From assembly GCA_016278515.1 (NCBI GenBank), contig JADQBR010000081.1, forward strand, positions 1 to 34,199: 34,199 nucleotides of DNA, read 5' to 3'. Of the stretch, positions 19,971 through 30,045 are shown piece by piece (position 1 is the first letter of the stretch; every line of letters starts with the position of its first letter). The notes beneath the pieces are model-generated. The model saw only the letters and a list, made by a program, of their open reading frames with translations. It had not been told where the DNA came from and did no database searches. Both the position numbers and the translations under genes were made by a program. Source of the stretch: Bacillota bacterium. GTDB lineage: Bacteria > Bacillota > JADQBR01.

Positions 19971-20219
19971 TTATTCTAAAACCGCCGCGGCCGCAGCACC
20001 TACTTTAATGCCACAAGCCTTGCCCAGTTCCTTCATAGAAGGAACTGTCACAATAGAAACTCCGAACTCTTGGCAGAGTTCTTTAACTGTGCCCGTCAAA
20101 TGAGGATCTGCGTCTTCCGCTAGAAGTACGGTTTTCGCAAGCCCTTTTTTGATAGCCTTAACAGTCTGTTTAATGCCAACGGTTTTCTCACGCGCATCCT
20201 GTAATTCTTTCAGAGCCAT
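19971..20219 (-). CDS. rplGB: L7Ae/L30e-like kink-turn RNA-binding protein
   Basis: Related to Bacillus YbxF, which binds kink-turn RNA and associates with ribosomes in growing cells. The 82-residue product is a single L7Ae fold: TVKAIKKGLAKTVLLAEDAD is the N-terminal half, VSIVTVPSMKELGKACGI the RNA-binding C-terminal half, ending in an alanine-rich helix (GAAAAAVLE). The ATG at 20219 is about 10 bases after AAGGGG. A GTG two codons earlier is only 4 bases from it, so the choice is tentative. The position between rpoC and rpsL is conserved in Firmicutes. Its RNA target is not evident from the sequence. Confidence 0.92.
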   Translation of the reverse strand: MALKELQDAREKTVGIKQTVKAIKKGLAKTVLLAEDADPHLTGTVKELCQEFGVSIVTVPSMKELGKACGIKVGAAAAAVLE

Positions 20220-20262
20220 CGACACATTTCCCCTTAGTCAAATCACATACTAGTACATATTA

Positions 20263-23200
20263 TCACTTCATATCTGAGGTGTCAACAGTTTTCGCTTCCT
20301 CTTCTGAAAAGTCATTATTCATGATTAGTTCTGTACTTCGGTACCTGGTCATGCCGGTTCCGGCAGGAATTAGCTTACCAATAATAACGTTTTCCTTCAA
20401 GCCCAACAATGGATCCATCTTACCTTTTATTGCGGCATCTGTCAGTACTCGTGTTGTTTCTTGGAAGGAAGCGGCAGATAAGAAAGAGTCTGTTGCTAAG
20501 GATGCTTTAGTGATACCCAGTAGTACCGGTTTTGCTTTTCCAGGCTCTCCGCCGTTTTCTACTATCTTTCGGTTCGCTTCTTCAAATTCAAATATTTCTA
20601 TAATACCACCCGGTAACAAAGCAGTATCACCCGGGTCGTCGATTTTTACTTTTCTCAACATCTGCCTGATCATGACTTCAATATGCTTGTCGTTAATGTC
20701 AACCCCCTGCATACGATATACTCTTTGCACTTCGCGCAGCAAATAGGATTGAACCTTTCTTACACCTTTAATTTTCAAGAGATCATGCGGATTGACGGAG
20801 CCCTCAGTTAGTTCATCACCAGCTTCAACCGTATCTCCCCGGCCAGCCTTTAAGCGAGAACCATACGGAACCTGCTGTGAAGATTTTATTTCTTCTCCGT
20901 CTACAATCATTACCTCTCTCTTACCCTTAACCTCTTTAATCTGAACGGCACCATCCGCTTCCGCAATCAACGCCTGCCCTTTAGGTTTACGTGCTTCAAA
21001 CAACTCCTCAACCCTAGGGAGACCTTGAGTGATATCATCACCGGCAACACCGCCTGTATGGAAGGTACGCATTGTCAACTGGGTACCTGGTTCTCCAATA
21101 GATTGAGCTGCAATAATACCAACAGCCTCGCCAATCTCAACCGGCTTCCCAATAGCCAAGTTTCTTCCGTAACATCTTGCACAGACTCCATGCCTAGTTT
21201 TGCAGGTCAGTACAGATCGCATTTCTATATTTTTGAGCCCTGCTTGAATTATTCTATCGACATCGCTATCCTTAACCTCTTGGTCAGCCTTAATAATAAT
21301 TTCTCCAGTTTCCGGATGTACGACATCCCTTAGAGTTGTTCGGCCAACCAGCCTCTCAGCTAGGGGCTCAATAACTTCTTTGCCGTCATTAATCTGCGTA
21401 ATTTCTAATCCCCGGTCGGTGCCGCAATCAAGCTCCCTAACTATTACATCCTGGGCTACGTCCACCAACCTCCGAGTTAGGTATCCTGAGTCAGCCGTTC
21501 TTAATGCTGTATCAGCCAAACCTTTCCGAGCACCGTGAGTAGAAATGAAATATTCCAATACCGTTAATCCTTCACGGAAATTCGCCTTAATGGGAAGGTC
21601 GATAATCCGACCGGACGGATCCGCCATAAGACCACGCATACCCGCTAACTGCCTAATCTGCTGCACATTACCACGAGCACCGGAATTAGCCATCATAAAG
21701 ATTGGATTAAACTTATCCAGGGTTTCCATCAACCGCGCAGTCACAGTATCCGTTGCATTATTCCATAGATTAATTACTTTTTGGTAGCGCTCATCTTCAG
21801 TGATTAAGCCTCGGCGATACTGCTGCTCAACTTTTTCAACGGCAGCATCTGTATCCGCTAGAATTTCTTTTTTATGCGTCGGCACATCTATATCACTAAC
21901 ACTAATGGTGATACCGGCCTTAGTTGAGTAATGATAGCCTAATCGTTTAATACCATCCAATAATTTAGCAGTTTCACCATTTCCTAATTTCTCGTAACAA
22001 TCGGCTACTATCTGTCCCAAAGCCTTTTTATCCAAATTTTTATTGTAAAACCCGAGTTCCTTCGGAATGGGAACTTCGTAATTGAAAATTATCCGTCCGG
22101 GAGTAGTTTCAATGTACTCCCCATCTATTCTAATTTTCACCATGGCATGCAAGGACACTGCTCCGGACTCATATGCCATTTTAACTTCATCAAATCCCCC
22201 GAATACTTTCCCTTCTCCTTTAGCCCCTTCTCTAACTACCGTCAAATAGTAGGCGCCCAAAACCATATCTTGGGTCGGAGAGGCTACCGGGCGACCGTCT
22301 TTAGGATTAAGAATGTTGCCGCTGGATAACATAAGAAGTCGTGCTTCTGCTTGTGCCTCTGCAGACAGCGGCACGTGTACCGCCATTTGGTCTCCGTCAA
22401 AGTCCGCATTATACGGGGTACAGACCATGGGATGTATTTGCAATGCCCGCCCTTCAACCAATATAGGCTCAAAAGCTTGAATTCCCAAACGGTGCAGAGT
22501 CGGTGCGCGGTTTAACATCACTGGATGTTCTTTAATAACTTCTTCTAGAACATCCCACACTTCTTCTTTCAAGCGTTCAACTAGTCTTTTGGCACTCTTA
22601 ATATTATGGGCAGCACCCTTGTCTACCAGCCTTTTCATCACGAAGGGTTTGAATAACTCTAAAGCCATCTCTTTCGGAAGCCCGCATTGATGCATGCTAA
22701 GTTCAGGTCCAACCACAATAACTGATCGCCCGGAATAATCAACCCGTTTTCCTAACAGGTTCTGACGGAAACGACCCTGCTTACCTTTTAGCATATCGCT
22801 TAAAGATTTAAGCGGTCTATTGCCGGGACCGGTCACTGGTCTTCCTCTGCGGCCGTTATCAATCAGTGCATCTACTGCTTCTTGAAGCATGCGCTTTTCA
22901 TTGCGAACTATTATGTCAGGCGCACCAAGATCTAGTAGTCTCTTCAAACGATTATTTCTGTTGATTACCCTTCTATACAAATCATTCAAGTCGGAAGTAG
23001 CAAATCTACCTCCATCCAATTGAACCATAGGTCTTAGCTCAGGTGGTATTACGGGCACCACTTCCATAATCATCCATTGGGGATGGTTGCCGGAATTCTT
23101 GAATGACTCAACCGCTTCCAGTCGTCTAATGGCCCTTACTTTTCTTTGGCCACTAACCTCCTGAAGCTCTTGCCTTAATTCCTTCGCTGACTCTTCCAAA

Positions 23201-23748
23201 TCAATTTGTCCTAACAACGCCTGGACAGCTTCCGCTCCCATCCCGGCTTTAAACTTATTGCCGTATTTATCCCGATATTCCCTGTATTCCGCTTCAGTCA
23301 GAAGTTGCTTATTCATTAGTGGTGTCTCACCAGGGTCAATCACTACGTAAGAAACGAAATATAATATCTTTTCCAATGACCTCGGTGACATATCCAGAAG
23401 CAGACCCATGCGACTGGGAATTCCTTTGAAATACCAAATATGAGAAACCGGGGCTGCTAATTCAATATGACCCATTCGCTCGCGGCGAACCTTTGAACGG
23501 GTTACTTCCACGCCACACCGATCACATACAATCCCTTTATACCGCACCCTTTTGTACTTCCCACAGTGACATTCCCAGTCTCTGGTTGGGCCAAAAATCT
23601 TTTCGCAGAAAAGGCCTTCCCTTTCAGGCTTTAGCGTACGGTAGTTGATGGTTTCCGGTTTCTTCACCTCACCGCTGGACCATGCTCTTATCTGCTCCGG
23701 TGAAGCTAAACCAATACGCATCCGGTCAAAGTTATTTACATCTATCAA
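20263..23748 (-). CDS. rpoC: DNA-directed RNA polymerase subunit beta'
   Basis: Beta' carries the catalytic centre of RNA polymerase. The chosen TTG start ([20 protein letters not shown]) gives 1161 residues and is preceded by AAGGGAG; an in-frame TTG six codons upstream overlaps that ribosome-binding site and is rejected. The first zinc site is Cys60, Cys62, Cys75 and Cys78. The catalytic NADFDGD is at 447-453, with Asp449, Asp451 and Asp453 holding Mg2+. The second zinc site uses DCGTDRG and [11 protein letters not shown]. The bridge helix and trigger loop region ([18 protein letters not shown]) is intact. It follows rpoB after 80 bases. Confidence 0.98.
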   Translation of the reverse strand: MIDVNNFDRMRIGLASPEQIRAWSSGEVKKPETINYRTLKPEREGLFCEKIFGPTRDWECHCGKYKRVRYKGIVCDRCGVEVTRSKVRRERMGHIELAAPVSHIWYFKGIPSRMGLLLDMSPRSLEKILYFVSYVVIDPGETPLMNKQLLTEAEYREYRDKYGNKFKAGMGAEAVQALLGQIDLEESAKELRQELQEVSGQRKVRAIRRLEAVESFKNSGNHPQWMIMEVVPVIPPELRPMVQLDGGRFATSDLNDLYRRVINRNNRLKRLLDLGAPDIIVRNEKRMLQEAVDALIDNGRRGRPVTGPGNRPLKSLSDMLKGKQGRFRQNLLGKRVDYSGRSVIVVGPELSMHQCGLPKEMALELFKPFVMKRLVDKGAAHNIKSAKRLVERLKEEVWDVLEEVIKEHPVMLNRAPTLHRLGIQAFEPILVEGRALQIHPMVCTPYNADFDGDQMAVHVPLSAEAQAEARLLMLSSGNILNPKDGRPVASPTQDMVLGAYYLTVVREGAKGEGKVFGGFDEVKMAYESGAVSLHAMVKIRIDGEYIETTPGRIIFNYEVPIPKELGFYNKNLDKKALGQIVADCYEKLGNGETAKLLDGIKRLGYHYSTKAGITISVSDIDVPTHKKEILADTDAAVEKVEQQYRRGLITEDERYQKVINLWNNATDTVTARLMETLDKFNPIFMMANSGARGNVQQIRQLAGMRGLMADPSGRIIDLPIKANFREGLTVLEYFISTHGARKGLADTALRTADSGYLTRRLVDVAQDVIVRELDCGTDRGLEITQINDGKEVIEPLAERLVGRTTLRDVVHPETGEIIIKADQEVKDSDVDRIIQAGLKNIEMRSVLTCKTRHGVCARCYGRNLAIGKPVEIGEAVGIIAAQSIGEPGTQLTMRTFHTGGVAGDDITQGLPRVEELFEARKPKGQALIAEADGAVQIKEVKGKREVMIVDGEEIKSSQQVPYGSRLKAGRGDTVEAGDELTEGSVNPHDLLKIKGVRKVQSYLLREVQRVYRMQGVDINDKHIEVMIRQMLRKVKIDDPGDTALLPGGIIEIFEFEEANRKIVENGGEPGKAKPVLLGITKASLATDSFLSAASFQETTRVLTDAAIKGKMDPLLGLKENVIIGKLIPAGTGMTRYRSTELIMNNDFSEEEAKTVDTSDMK

Positions 23749-23828
23749 GGGCCTCGCTCCCTTCAAAATGATCTACCAAAGTTCCCCATAAGTACAATCT
23801 ATCCGCCAAGTATCTTCCAAACTCGTTC

Positions 23829-26800
23829 TTAAAAGTCATCATCTAAGTCATCTTCTGTGTCTAGTTCCAGATCATCATCCGACTCATCAACGACAGCGTC
23901 TTTCTCTTCGTCATCCGCATCTTCATCTTCGCCAACATCCTTGCTCAGGTCTTCCTTATCTTCTGTGTCTTCTGTGTCTTCCCCTTTTACGTCAATCCCC
24001 AGTTCTTTAGCAGTTTCACTGACGTCCTCTTCCGTTTCTTTAATCTCGATTTCTTCATCTTGCTCCGACAGAACCTTAACATCCAGACCTAAGCTTTGAA
24101 GTTCTTTTATTAACACCTTAAAGGATTCCGGCACACCCGGTTCAGGAACATTTTCGCCCTTTACTATAGCCTCGTAGGTTTTAACCCTACCTACAACATC
24201 ATCAGATTTAACTGTTAGTAATTCCTGTAACGTATAGGCGGCTCCATAGGCTTCTAATGCCCAAACTTCCATCTCACCAAAACGCTGACCGCCAAACTGA
24301 GCTTTCCCGCCTAACGGTTGTTGAGTAACCAATGAATACGGTCCGGTGGATCTCGCATGAATTTTGTCGTCCACCATGTGAGCTAGTTTAATCATATACA
24401 TGTAGCCCACTGTTATTTCATTATCGAAAGGCACCCCCGTACGACCGTCGTATAATTTAGCCTTTCCGGTTCTACTTAGACCGGCTTTTTCCAAATACTC
24501 AAAGACATCATCTTCGCTGGCCCCATCAAATACCGGCGTGGCTACATGAATATCCAATGCCTTAGCCGCCATACCCAAGTGAGTTTCCAACACCTGACCG
24601 ATATTCATCCGCGAAGGTACCCCTAATGGGTTAAGTACAATTTCCAGCGGAGACCCGTCAGGCAGAAAAGGCATATCCTCCTCAGGTAAAATCCGTGAAA
24701 TGACACCTTTATTACCGTGGCGCCCAGCCATTTTGTCACCTTCAGATATTTTCCTCTTCTGAGCCACGTATGCTCTAACCAGCTGGTTAACTCCCGGTGC
24801 CAACTCATCTCCGTTCTCCCTGGAAAATACCTTTACGTCCACCACTTTCCCAGTTTCGCCATGGGGAACACGCAAAGATGTGTCTCTAACTTCTCTAGCT
24901 TTCTCACCAAATATTGCCCGCAGTAACCTTTCCTCGGCGGTAAGTTCCGTTTCTCCTTTTGGAGTCACCTTACCCACCAGGATGTCCCCCGGCCTGACTT
25001 CTGCACCAGTACGAATAATTCCACGTTCGTCGAGGTCTTTTAAAACATCCTCCCCAACATTAGGAATATCACGGGTAATCTCTTCGGGTCCCAATTTAGT
25101 GTCCCTGGCATCCGCCTCATATTCTTCTATATGAATGGAAGTAAAAACATCTTCTTTGACGAGCTTTTCGCTCATTAATATTGCATCCTCGTAGTTATAA
25201 CCTTCCCAAGTCATAAAGCCAATTAAAATATTGCGGCCCAGAGCCAATTCACCCTGATCAGTAGAAGGACCGTCACCGATTACATCGCCTTTTTCTACAC
25301 GCTGACCTTTGTTAACAATAGGTTTTTGATTAATACATGTTCCCTGGTTCGAACGCTGAAACTTAGAAAAGTTGTAAACATCAGTAGTCCCTGCTTCAGT
25401 GCGTATAATCACTTTGTTAGCAAAAACCTGTTCTACCACTCCTGCATTCTTTGCCAGCACTACCACACCAGAATCCCGAGCGGTTTTCCATTCCATGCCT
25501 GTACCCACCAAAGGAGCCTCGGTTTCTAACAGCGGAACAGCTTGCCGTTGCATGTTGGCACCCATCAGAGCGCGGTTCGCATCATCATGTTCAAGAAATG
25601 GAATTAATGCGGTGGCAACACTAACAACCTGTTTTGGTGACACATCCATAAAATCAATCTTTTCAGCTGGTGCCTGTAATATCTCGTGACCATGTCGAGA
25701 GTTAACCTTACTGTATATAAACCGGCCGTCATCATCTAGCGGCGCATTTGCCTGAGCCACCACATAGTTGTCTTCTTCGTCAGCCGTTAAATAAACAATT
25801 TCATCACTCACTACACCTTTTTCCTTATCTACTTTTCTGTAAGGCGTTTCAATAAATCCAAATTCATTTATTCTAGCGAAGCTGCTTAGCGACCCAATTA
25901 GACCGATGTTAGGACCTTCAGGTGTCTCAATAGGACACATCCGACCATAATGGGAGTGGTGAACGTCCCTAACTTCAAATCCAGCACGCTCACGGCTAAG
26001 GCCGCCAGGGCCCAATGCACTGAGGCGACGCTTATGAGTTAATTCCGCCAATGGATTAGTTTGATCCATAAACTGAGATAATTGACTACTGCCAAAGAAT
26101 TCCTTCATAGAAGCAACTACCGGCCTTATGTTGATAAGAACCTGCGGGGTTATCACGTCGACGTCCTGAATAGTCATACGCTCCCTTACAACACGTTCCA
26201 TTCTGGACAAGCCAATACGAAATTGATTTTGAAGCAATTCGCCGACAGATCTAAGTCTTCTATTGCCCAAGTGGTCAATATCATCCGGTTTTACCAAGTC
26301 ATCCATTAATCTTAGGAAATACTTTATAGAAGCAACAATATCTTCTTTAGTAATATGCTTTGCGTCACTTATCGTCCCTTCGGGTAGTTCGTTCTTAAGT
26401 TTCTTATTAATCTTATAGCGACCCACATTACCCAAGTCATATCTTTTGGGGTCAAAGAATAAGGTTGCGATAAGCGATTTAGCACTTTCTACTGTCGGAG
26501 GTTCCCCTGGTCGTAGTCGTTTATATATCTCAATTAGTGCTTCCTCAGTATTATCAGTATTATCTTTTTCTAAGGTAAGCTGAACACGTTCATCCGAATT
26601 AAACAAATCAAGTATCTGCGCATTGCTCCCCCATCCCAAGGCCCTAACAAGTACAGTAAACGGGATTTTGCGTGTGCGATCAACCCGGACGTAAATATTT
26701 TGATTGATATCACTTTCATATTCCAACCAGGCACCCCTATTTGGTATAATGGTAGCAGAGAATAATTTAGTGCCGCTTGTATCAATGGTTTGGTTGTAAT

Positions 26801-27227
26801 ATGCACCGGGAGAACGTACCAATTGACTAACAATTACACGTTCGGCACCATTAATGATAAAAGTACCTTTATCCGTCATTAACGGAAAGTCCCCCATAAA
26901 TACTTCTTGTTCCTTTACCTCACCGGTTTCCTTGTTAATCAGACGAACTTTCACTCTGAGAGGAGCCGCAAATGTAACATCACGTTCTTTACATTCTTCC
27001 ACTTCATATTTGGGTGTGCCTAAGATATAGTCAACGAACTCCAATACTAGGTTACCAGTAAAATCTTGAATTGGAGAAATGCCGCGAAACATATCTTTCA
27101 GTCCTTCTGATAAAAACCAATCATATGAGTTCCTTTGAATCTCAATAAGATTTGGCATATCGAGAACTTCTTCAATTTCCGCAAAACTCCAGCGTTCCCT
27201 TGTACCTACCTTTACAGGATAGGCCAT
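23829..27227 (-). CDS. rpoB: DNA-directed RNA polymerase subunit beta, with long acidic tail
   Basis: Beta forms the other half of the polymerase cleft. The start is the ATG preceded by GGGGGTGA, giving 1132 residues beginning [18 protein letters not shown]; an upstream in-frame ATG is rejected for lack of a ribosome-binding site. The rifampicin pocket ([20 protein letters not shown], then [17 protein letters not shown]) is wild type at the main resistance positions. [15 protein letters not shown] and the C-terminal clamp block [20 protein letters not shown] are present. The last 78 residues are an acidic, low-complexity tail (43 Asp or Glu, six Lys, no Arg) after the conserved core. It is followed by rpoC. 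Confidence 0.98.
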   Translation of the reverse strand: MAYPVKVGTRERWSFAEIEEVLDMPNLIEIQRNSYDWFLSEGLKDMFRGISPIQDFTGNLVLEFVDYILGTPKYEVEECKERDVTFAAPLRVKVRLINKETGEVKEQEVFMGDFPLMTDKGTFIINGAERVIVSQLVRSPGAYYNQTIDTSGTKLFSATIIPNRGAWLEYESDINQNIYVRVDRTRKIPFTVLVRALGWGSNAQILDLFNSDERVQLTLEKDNTDNTEEALIEIYKRLRPGEPPTVESAKSLIATLFFDPKRYDLGNVGRYKINKKLKNELPEGTISDAKHITKEDIVASIKYFLRLMDDLVKPDDIDHLGNRRLRSVGELLQNQFRIGLSRMERVVRERMTIQDVDVITPQVLINIRPVVASMKEFFGSSQLSQFMDQTNPLAELTHKRRLSALGPGGLSRERAGFEVRDVHHSHYGRMCPIETPEGPNIGLIGSLSSFARINEFGFIETPYRKVDKEKGVVSDEIVYLTADEEDNYVVAQANAPLDDDGRFIYSKVNSRHGHEILQAPAEKIDFMDVSPKQVVSVATALIPFLEHDDANRALMGANMQRQAVPLLETEAPLVGTGMEWKTARDSGVVVLAKNAGVVEQVFANKVIIRTEAGTTDVYNFSKFQRSNQGTCINQKPIVNKGQRVEKGDVIGDGPSTDQGELALGRNILIGFMTWEGYNYEDAILMSEKLVKEDVFTSIHIEEYEADARDTKLGPEEITRDIPNVGEDVLKDLDERGIIRTGAEVRPGDILVGKVTPKGETELTAEERLLRAIFGEKAREVRDTSLRVPHGETGKVVDVKVFSRENGDELAPGVNQLVRAYVAQKRKISEGDKMAGRHGNKGVISRILPEEDMPFLPDGSPLEIVLNPLGVPSRMNIGQVLETHLGMAAKALDIHVATPVFDGASEDDVFEYLEKAGLSRTGKAKLYDGRTGVPFDNEITVGYMYMIKLAHMVDDKIHARSTGPYSLVTQQPLGGKAQFGGQRFGEMEVWALEAYGAAYTLQELLTVKSDDVVGRVKTYEAIVKGENVPEPGVPESFKVLIKELQSLGLDVKVLSEQDEEIEIKETEEDVSETAKELGIDVKGEDTEDTEDKEDLSKDVGEDEDADDEEKDAVVDESDDDLELDTEDDLDDDF

Positions 27228-27330
27228 ATACACGTCACCCCCGTATGAATATATAAGCACAAAATAATAACGCCCAAGAAAACAAATAAAAAATATAAAT
27301 ATTTATGAATTCTCAAGCGCACTAAAGACT

Positions 27331-27367
27331 CAAAAGCAAGGTTCAATGATTTTATTAAACCTCGCTT
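27331..27367 (-). terminator. Candidate attenuator hairpin in the rpoB leader
   Basis: In the transcript, 27367-27358 pairs with 27343-27334 (ten pairs, one G-U) around a 14-base loop, and UUUU overlaps and follows the stem end. It lies about 110 bases downstream of the rpoB promoter and about 100 bases before the rpoB start, in a roughly 250-base leader that codes for nothing I recognise. The short U-run and long loop make it a weak intrinsic terminator, so I call it a candidate only. No ligand-binding family is recognised. Confidence 0.4.
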
Positions 27368-27484
27368 CTTGTAAATTATGGCAATTAGATCCCTTATCTA
27401 TGTATTCTGACCTTTTAATACGAAAAATATTCCATTACCAGCAGATATTTAGATTAGTGTACAATTAGTAACAGCCATTTTTTA

Positions 27485-27513
27485 ATGGTAGCACAAGGGA
27501 AATTTAATGTCAA
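27485..27513 (-). promoter_or_regulatory. Sigma-A-type promoter of rpoBC
   Basis: On the minus strand TTGACA (27513-27508) is followed after exactly 17 bases by TACCAT (27490-27485). The bases TGC stand immediately before it, giving an extended -10 element. Initiation would be near 27478, giving a leader of about 250 bases. It lies after the rplL terminator, so rpoBC is transcribed independently of rplJL. The rest of the 27228-27574 interval is AT-rich and shows no gene; besides this promoter it holds only the candidate attenuator. Confidence 0.75.
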
Positions 27514-27574
27514 GCAAAATCCTCGCCAATTGAGGGTTCTCACCACCTATGTTAAGAGATATACTTTCCGAGTG

Positions 27575-27608
27575 TAGAAAAGCAGCCGAAATGAGGTCGG
27601 CTGCTTTT
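27575..27608 (-). terminator. Intrinsic terminator of the rplKAJL transcript
   Basis: A perfect 12-bp stem (27608-27597 with 27589-27578) closes a 7-base loop and is followed in the transcript by UUUUCU. It lies 16 bases after the rplL stop. The plus strand also ends in a run of six T, so it could work in both directions, though no plus-strand gene was seen. Confidence 0.9.
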
Positions 27609-27624
27609 TTATCAGAAACTTTAT

Positions 27625-27993
27625 CTATTTAACTTCAACAGAAGCTCCTGCTTCTTCAAGCTTACCTTTAACTTGTTCAGCCTCTTCTTTACTAACACCT
27701 TCTTTAACAGCATTAGGGGCGCCGTCAACAACCGCCTTTGCTTCCTTGAGGCCCAAACCAGTGATTTCACGAACAACTTTAATAACATTAATTTTCTTGT
27801 CGCCGGCACCAGTTAAAACTACATCAAATTCAGTTTTTTCTTCAACAGCTTCAGCTGCAGGAGCAGCAACAACAGCAGCGGCAGGAGCAGCGGCACTAAC
27901 ATCAAACTCATCTTCAATAGCTTTCACCAATTCAGATAACTCTAAAACAGTCATTTCCTTTACAACTTCAATAATTTCTTGTACTTTAGACAT
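27625..27993 (-). CDS. rplL: 50S ribosomal protein L7/L12
   Basis: L7/L12 forms the multimeric stalk that recruits and stimulates the translational GTPases. The 122-residue product has the N-terminal dimerisation helices ([20 protein letters not shown]), an alanine-rich hinge ([19 protein letters not shown]) and the C-terminal globular domain with [20 protein letters not shown] and ending [16 protein letters not shown] precedes the ATG. It follows rplJ after 53 bases that include a 9-base tandem repeat, and is followed by a strong terminator. Confidence 0.99.
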   Translation of the reverse strand: MSKVQEIIEVVKEMTVLELSELVKAIEDEFDVSAAAPAAAVVAAPAAEAVEEKTEFDVVLTGAGDKKINVIKVVREITGLGLKEAKAVVDGAPNAVKEGVSKEEAEQVKGKLEEAGASVEVK

Positions 27994-28018
27994 ATTAAGT
28001 CCTCCCTATTTTCCATTA

Positions 28019-28045
28019 TTAGTTTTATTAGTTTTATTAGTTTTA
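28019..28045. repeat. Tandem 9-base repeat (TTAGTTTTA x3) in the rplJ-rplL spacer
   Basis: Three consecutive copies of TTAGTTTTA lie at 28019-28045 in the plus orientation, immediately after the rplJ stop. In the transcript this gives an unstructured A-rich stretch upstream of the rplL Shine-Dalgarno site. It may be slippage-generated, or it may serve as a translation enhancer that helps raise L7/L12 output, since that protein is needed in several copies per ribosome. Confidence 0.7.
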
Positions 28046-28046
28046 T

Positions 28047-28577
28047 CTAAGCGCTTTGTTCCTTCTGTTCACGCACAGCTTCGACAGCGTAAGCTAAGCT
28101 GAGAATATTTGCCTGAAGTACAGTGGCCAAGCCGACAATTGGTGCCTGGAAAACCCGAGCAACCTGCGCCAAAAGCTCTTCCCTGGAAGGTAGATCAGCT
28201 AATGCTTTAATCTTTTCAGAACCTATAACTTCCCCTTGTAATAATCCACCCTTAATTTCAAGCTCTTTATGCTTTTTAGCAAACTCCGAAAGTACTTTTG
28301 CAGGAGCCACCGGATCTTCTACCCCAAAGGCAATGGCTGTAGGTCCTTCCAAGTAAACATCCAATCCTTCTATCCCCAAGTCCTTAGCGGCCCGCTTTAT
28401 TAAAGTATTCTTAAGTACTTTGTACTCAACATTGGCCCCTCTCAATCGGGAACGAAGCTCAGTTATATCTGCTACGTTGATCCCCCGGTAATCAGTCAGC
28501 ACTACACTTTGAGAGGCATCCAATTTTTCTTTGATTTCCTTTACGGTTTCAACTTTTTGCTGCAGTTGTTTGTTCAA
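28047..28577 (-). CDS. rplJ: 50S ribosomal protein L10
   Basis: L10 anchors the L7/L12 dimers to 23S rRNA and, in complex with them, represses its own mRNA. The chosen TTG start (MNKQLQQKVETVKEIKEKLD) has AAAGGAGGTG 8 bases upstream and gives 176 residues; the reading frame stays open further upstream through the leader, but that is the regulatory RNA, not protein. SVVLTDYRGINVADITELR and KNTLIKRAAKDLGIEGL are family blocks, and the C-terminal helix binding L7/L12 is present. It lies 208 bases after rplA. Confidence 0.97.
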   Translation of the reverse strand: MNKQLQQKVETVKEIKEKLDASQSVVLTDYRGINVADITELRSRLRGANVEYKVLKNTLIKRAAKDLGIEGLDVYLEGPTAIAFGVEDPVAPAKVLSEFAKKHKELEIKGGLLQGEVIGSEKIKALADLPSREELLAQVARVFQAPIVGLATVLQANILSLAYAVEAVREQKEQSA

Positions 28578-28607
28578 GCAACACACCTCCTTTTCAAAGT
28601 GAAATTT

Positions 28608-28729
28608 TACATAAAAATAAGGCCTCATAGACATACGAGGCCATGATATTCCTTGAAATATCACTTACTTACACCTCGGCAGGCGGAAAAAGTTTTCCAT
28701 TAAACTCTTAGAGTGCCTACTGTCTACGG
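28608..28729 (-). ncRNA. L10 leader with intrinsic attenuator
   Basis: The leader carries the paired segments CCGTAGACAGTAGGC (28729-28715) and GCCTGCCGAGG (28684-28674), which resemble the kink-turn binding site for the L10(L12)4 complex in Firmicute leaders. An attenuator stem follows (28642-28637 with 28626-28621, GGCCTC/GAGGCC), with the U-rich UUAUUUUUAU after it. The bases CGAGG (28678-28674) of the L10 site could instead pair with CCUCG (28640-28636) of the attenuator arm. Thus L10 binding would favour termination and its absence would favour readthrough. This fits the known mechanism; the alternative pairing here is inferred. Confidence 0.85.
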
Positions 28730-28740
28730 TTAACTATTTA

Positions 28741-28769
28741 TTTATAAGAAATGCTATCACAGTTTAACT
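28741..28769 (-). promoter_or_regulatory. Possible rplJ promoter
   Basis: On the minus strand TATAAA (28746-28741) is a good -10 element. A -35 is poor: AGTTAA at 28769-28764 gives 17 bases of spacing. It lies just upstream of the L10 leader, where a separate rplJL promoter would be expected. Readthrough from rplKA is equally possible, since no terminator separates rplA from this site. Confidence 0.35.
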
Positions 28770-28785
28770 AATAAAGCAACAAATC

Positions 28786-29484
28786 TTACTTGGCAGTTGC
28801 CTTTTGCACGCTAACCTTGACTCCAGGCCCCATTGTAGATGAAAGGGTAATGCTACGCATATAAATACCCTTTGTAGCAGCGGGGCGCGCTTTAACTAAC
28901 ACATCTATTAGCGCCTTAAAGTTTTCTTTTAACTTACCTGCGTCAAAAGAAGCCTTTCCTATAGGCGCATGTATGATACCGGCCTTATCCACCCGATACT
29001 CTATTTTGCCCGCTTTAACTTCACCTATTGCTTTTGCAACATCCATAGTAACAGTTCCTGCTTTGGGGTTAGGCATTAAGCCTCGGGGCCCAAGAACACG
29101 ACCCAATTTCCCTACGGTGCCCATCATATCCGGAGTTGCTACAGCAACATCAAAATCCATCCAACCGCCTTGGATTTTTTCAGCTAATTCTTCAGCACCT
29201 ACAAAATCTGCTCCTGCTTCTTCTGCTTCTTTCGCTTTATCACCTTTTGCAAACACTAATACACTTTTAGTTTTACCTGTTCCATGAGGTAGTACTACTG
29301 TACCACGAACCTGTTGATCGGCATGTCTTGGATCAACACCTAATTTAACTGCAATTTCGCAAGTCTCATCGAAATTTGCCTTTGCGCCTTCTTTAACCAA
29401 CGCAATTGCCTCTTCCGGCTCGTAAAGTTTTTCTCGATCTAAACTTTTTATAGTTTCTTGATATTTTTTACCATGTTTTGGCAT
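28786..29484 (-). CDS. rplA: 50S ribosomal protein L1
   Basis: L1 forms the mobile stalk that handles E-site tRNA and in E. coli represses the L11-L1 mRNA. The chosen ATG ([20 protein letters not shown]) has AAAGGAGGTT upstream and gives 232 residues, the usual length; the reading frame extends 14 codons further but without a ribosome-binding site. The family signature [20 protein letters not shown] and [18 protein letters not shown] are intact. It follows rplK after 52 bases. Confidence 0.98.
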   Translation of the reverse strand: MPKHGKKYQETIKSLDREKLYEPEEAIALVKEGAKANFDETCEIAVKLGVDPRHADQQVRGTVVLPHGTGKTKSVLVFAKGDKAKEAEEAGADFVGAEELAEKIQGGWMDFDVAVATPDMMGTVGKLGRVLGPRGLMPNPKAGTVTMDVAKAIGEVKAGKIEYRVDKAGIIHAPIGKASFDAGKLKENFKALIDVLVKARPAATKGIYMRSITLSSTMGPGVKVSVQKATAK

Positions 29485-29536
29485 AATATAACCTCCTTTG
29501 TGGTATACGGAATAATCCTCCCACAATTTAAAAAAC

Positions 29537-29959
29537 TTATTCGATAACTATACCCATACTGCGAGCGGTGCCTGCCACCATTCGCATTGCTGCTTCAACA
29601 CTAGCTGCATTAAGGTCTTCCATCTTTAATTCGGCAATCTCTTTCACTTGCTCCTGAGTAACCTTACCAACTTTAACTTTGTTTGGTTCTCCGGAAGCAG
29701 TTTCAATACCAGCAGCTTTTTTCAAAAGAACTGCAGCTGGGGGTGTTTTTGTAATGAAGGAAAAAGAGCGATCCTCATATACAGTAATCTCAACCGGTAT
29801 TATTAAACCTACATCCTTTTGGGTTCTTTCATTAAATTCTTTACAAAAACCCATAATATTAACCCCATGCTGACCTAACGCAGGACCAACAGGCGGGGCT
29901 GGGTTGGCTTTACCGGCAGGTATTTGTAGTTTAATTAAGCCAATAACCTTTTTAGCCAT
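29537..29959 (-). CDS. rplK: 50S ribosomal protein L11
   Basis: L11 forms the base of the stalk with 23S helices 43-44, the thiostrepton-binding region, and is needed for RelA activation. The 140-residue product has the N-terminal proline loop ([19 protein letters not shown]), the linker, and the C-terminal RNA-binding domain (GSAR-type end [11 protein letters not shown]). AAGGAGGTG precedes the ATG. The 86-base spacer after nusG can fold weakly (30031-30026 with 29999-29994, and a small inner hairpin), but no promoter or terminator is evident there. Confidence 0.98.
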   Translation of the reverse strand: MAKKVIGLIKLQIPAGKANPAPPVGPALGQHGVNIMGFCKEFNERTQKDVGLIIPVEITVYEDRSFSFITKTPPAAVLLKKAAGIETASGEPNKVKVGKVTQEQVKEIAELKMEDLNAASVEAAMRMVAGTARSMGIVIE

Positions 29960-30045
29960 TTTTTGTTACACCTCCTTAAATGTGGTAATAGGGAAGTACC
30001 CTCCCACTGGAAACTCCAACTAAAAGTACTTAGATAGTTTGAAGG

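Noticed and set aside
20279-20746. Long plus-strand reading frame (155 codons) within rpoC, and a similar one at 7106-7540 within rpsE
   Set aside because: Both lie wholly opposite well-identified conserved genes and have no recognisable protein features; they are frame shadows.
23857-24099. Serine-rich 80-residue plus-strand reading frame
   Set aside because: It is the antisense of the acidic tail of rpoB; its serine bias is the mirror of GAx codons. No ribosome-binding site or family match.
25985-26105. Possible rifampicin-resistance changes in the rpoB pocket
   Set aside because: The main resistance positions (Asp, His, Arg, Ser of the pocket) are wild type; the Asn-to-Thr and Ser-to-Ala differences are in line with normal Firmicute variation.
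28578-28664. 29-codon N-terminal extension of L10
   Set aside because: It is open by chance through the L10 leader and attenuator; the TTG start with AAAGGAGGTG agrees with the family N-terminus.
29994-30031. Possible fold in the nusG-rplK spacer (six-pair outer and four-pair inner helix)
   Set aside because: Pairs are short and loops large; I cannot distinguish it from chance, so it is not listed as a regulatory element.
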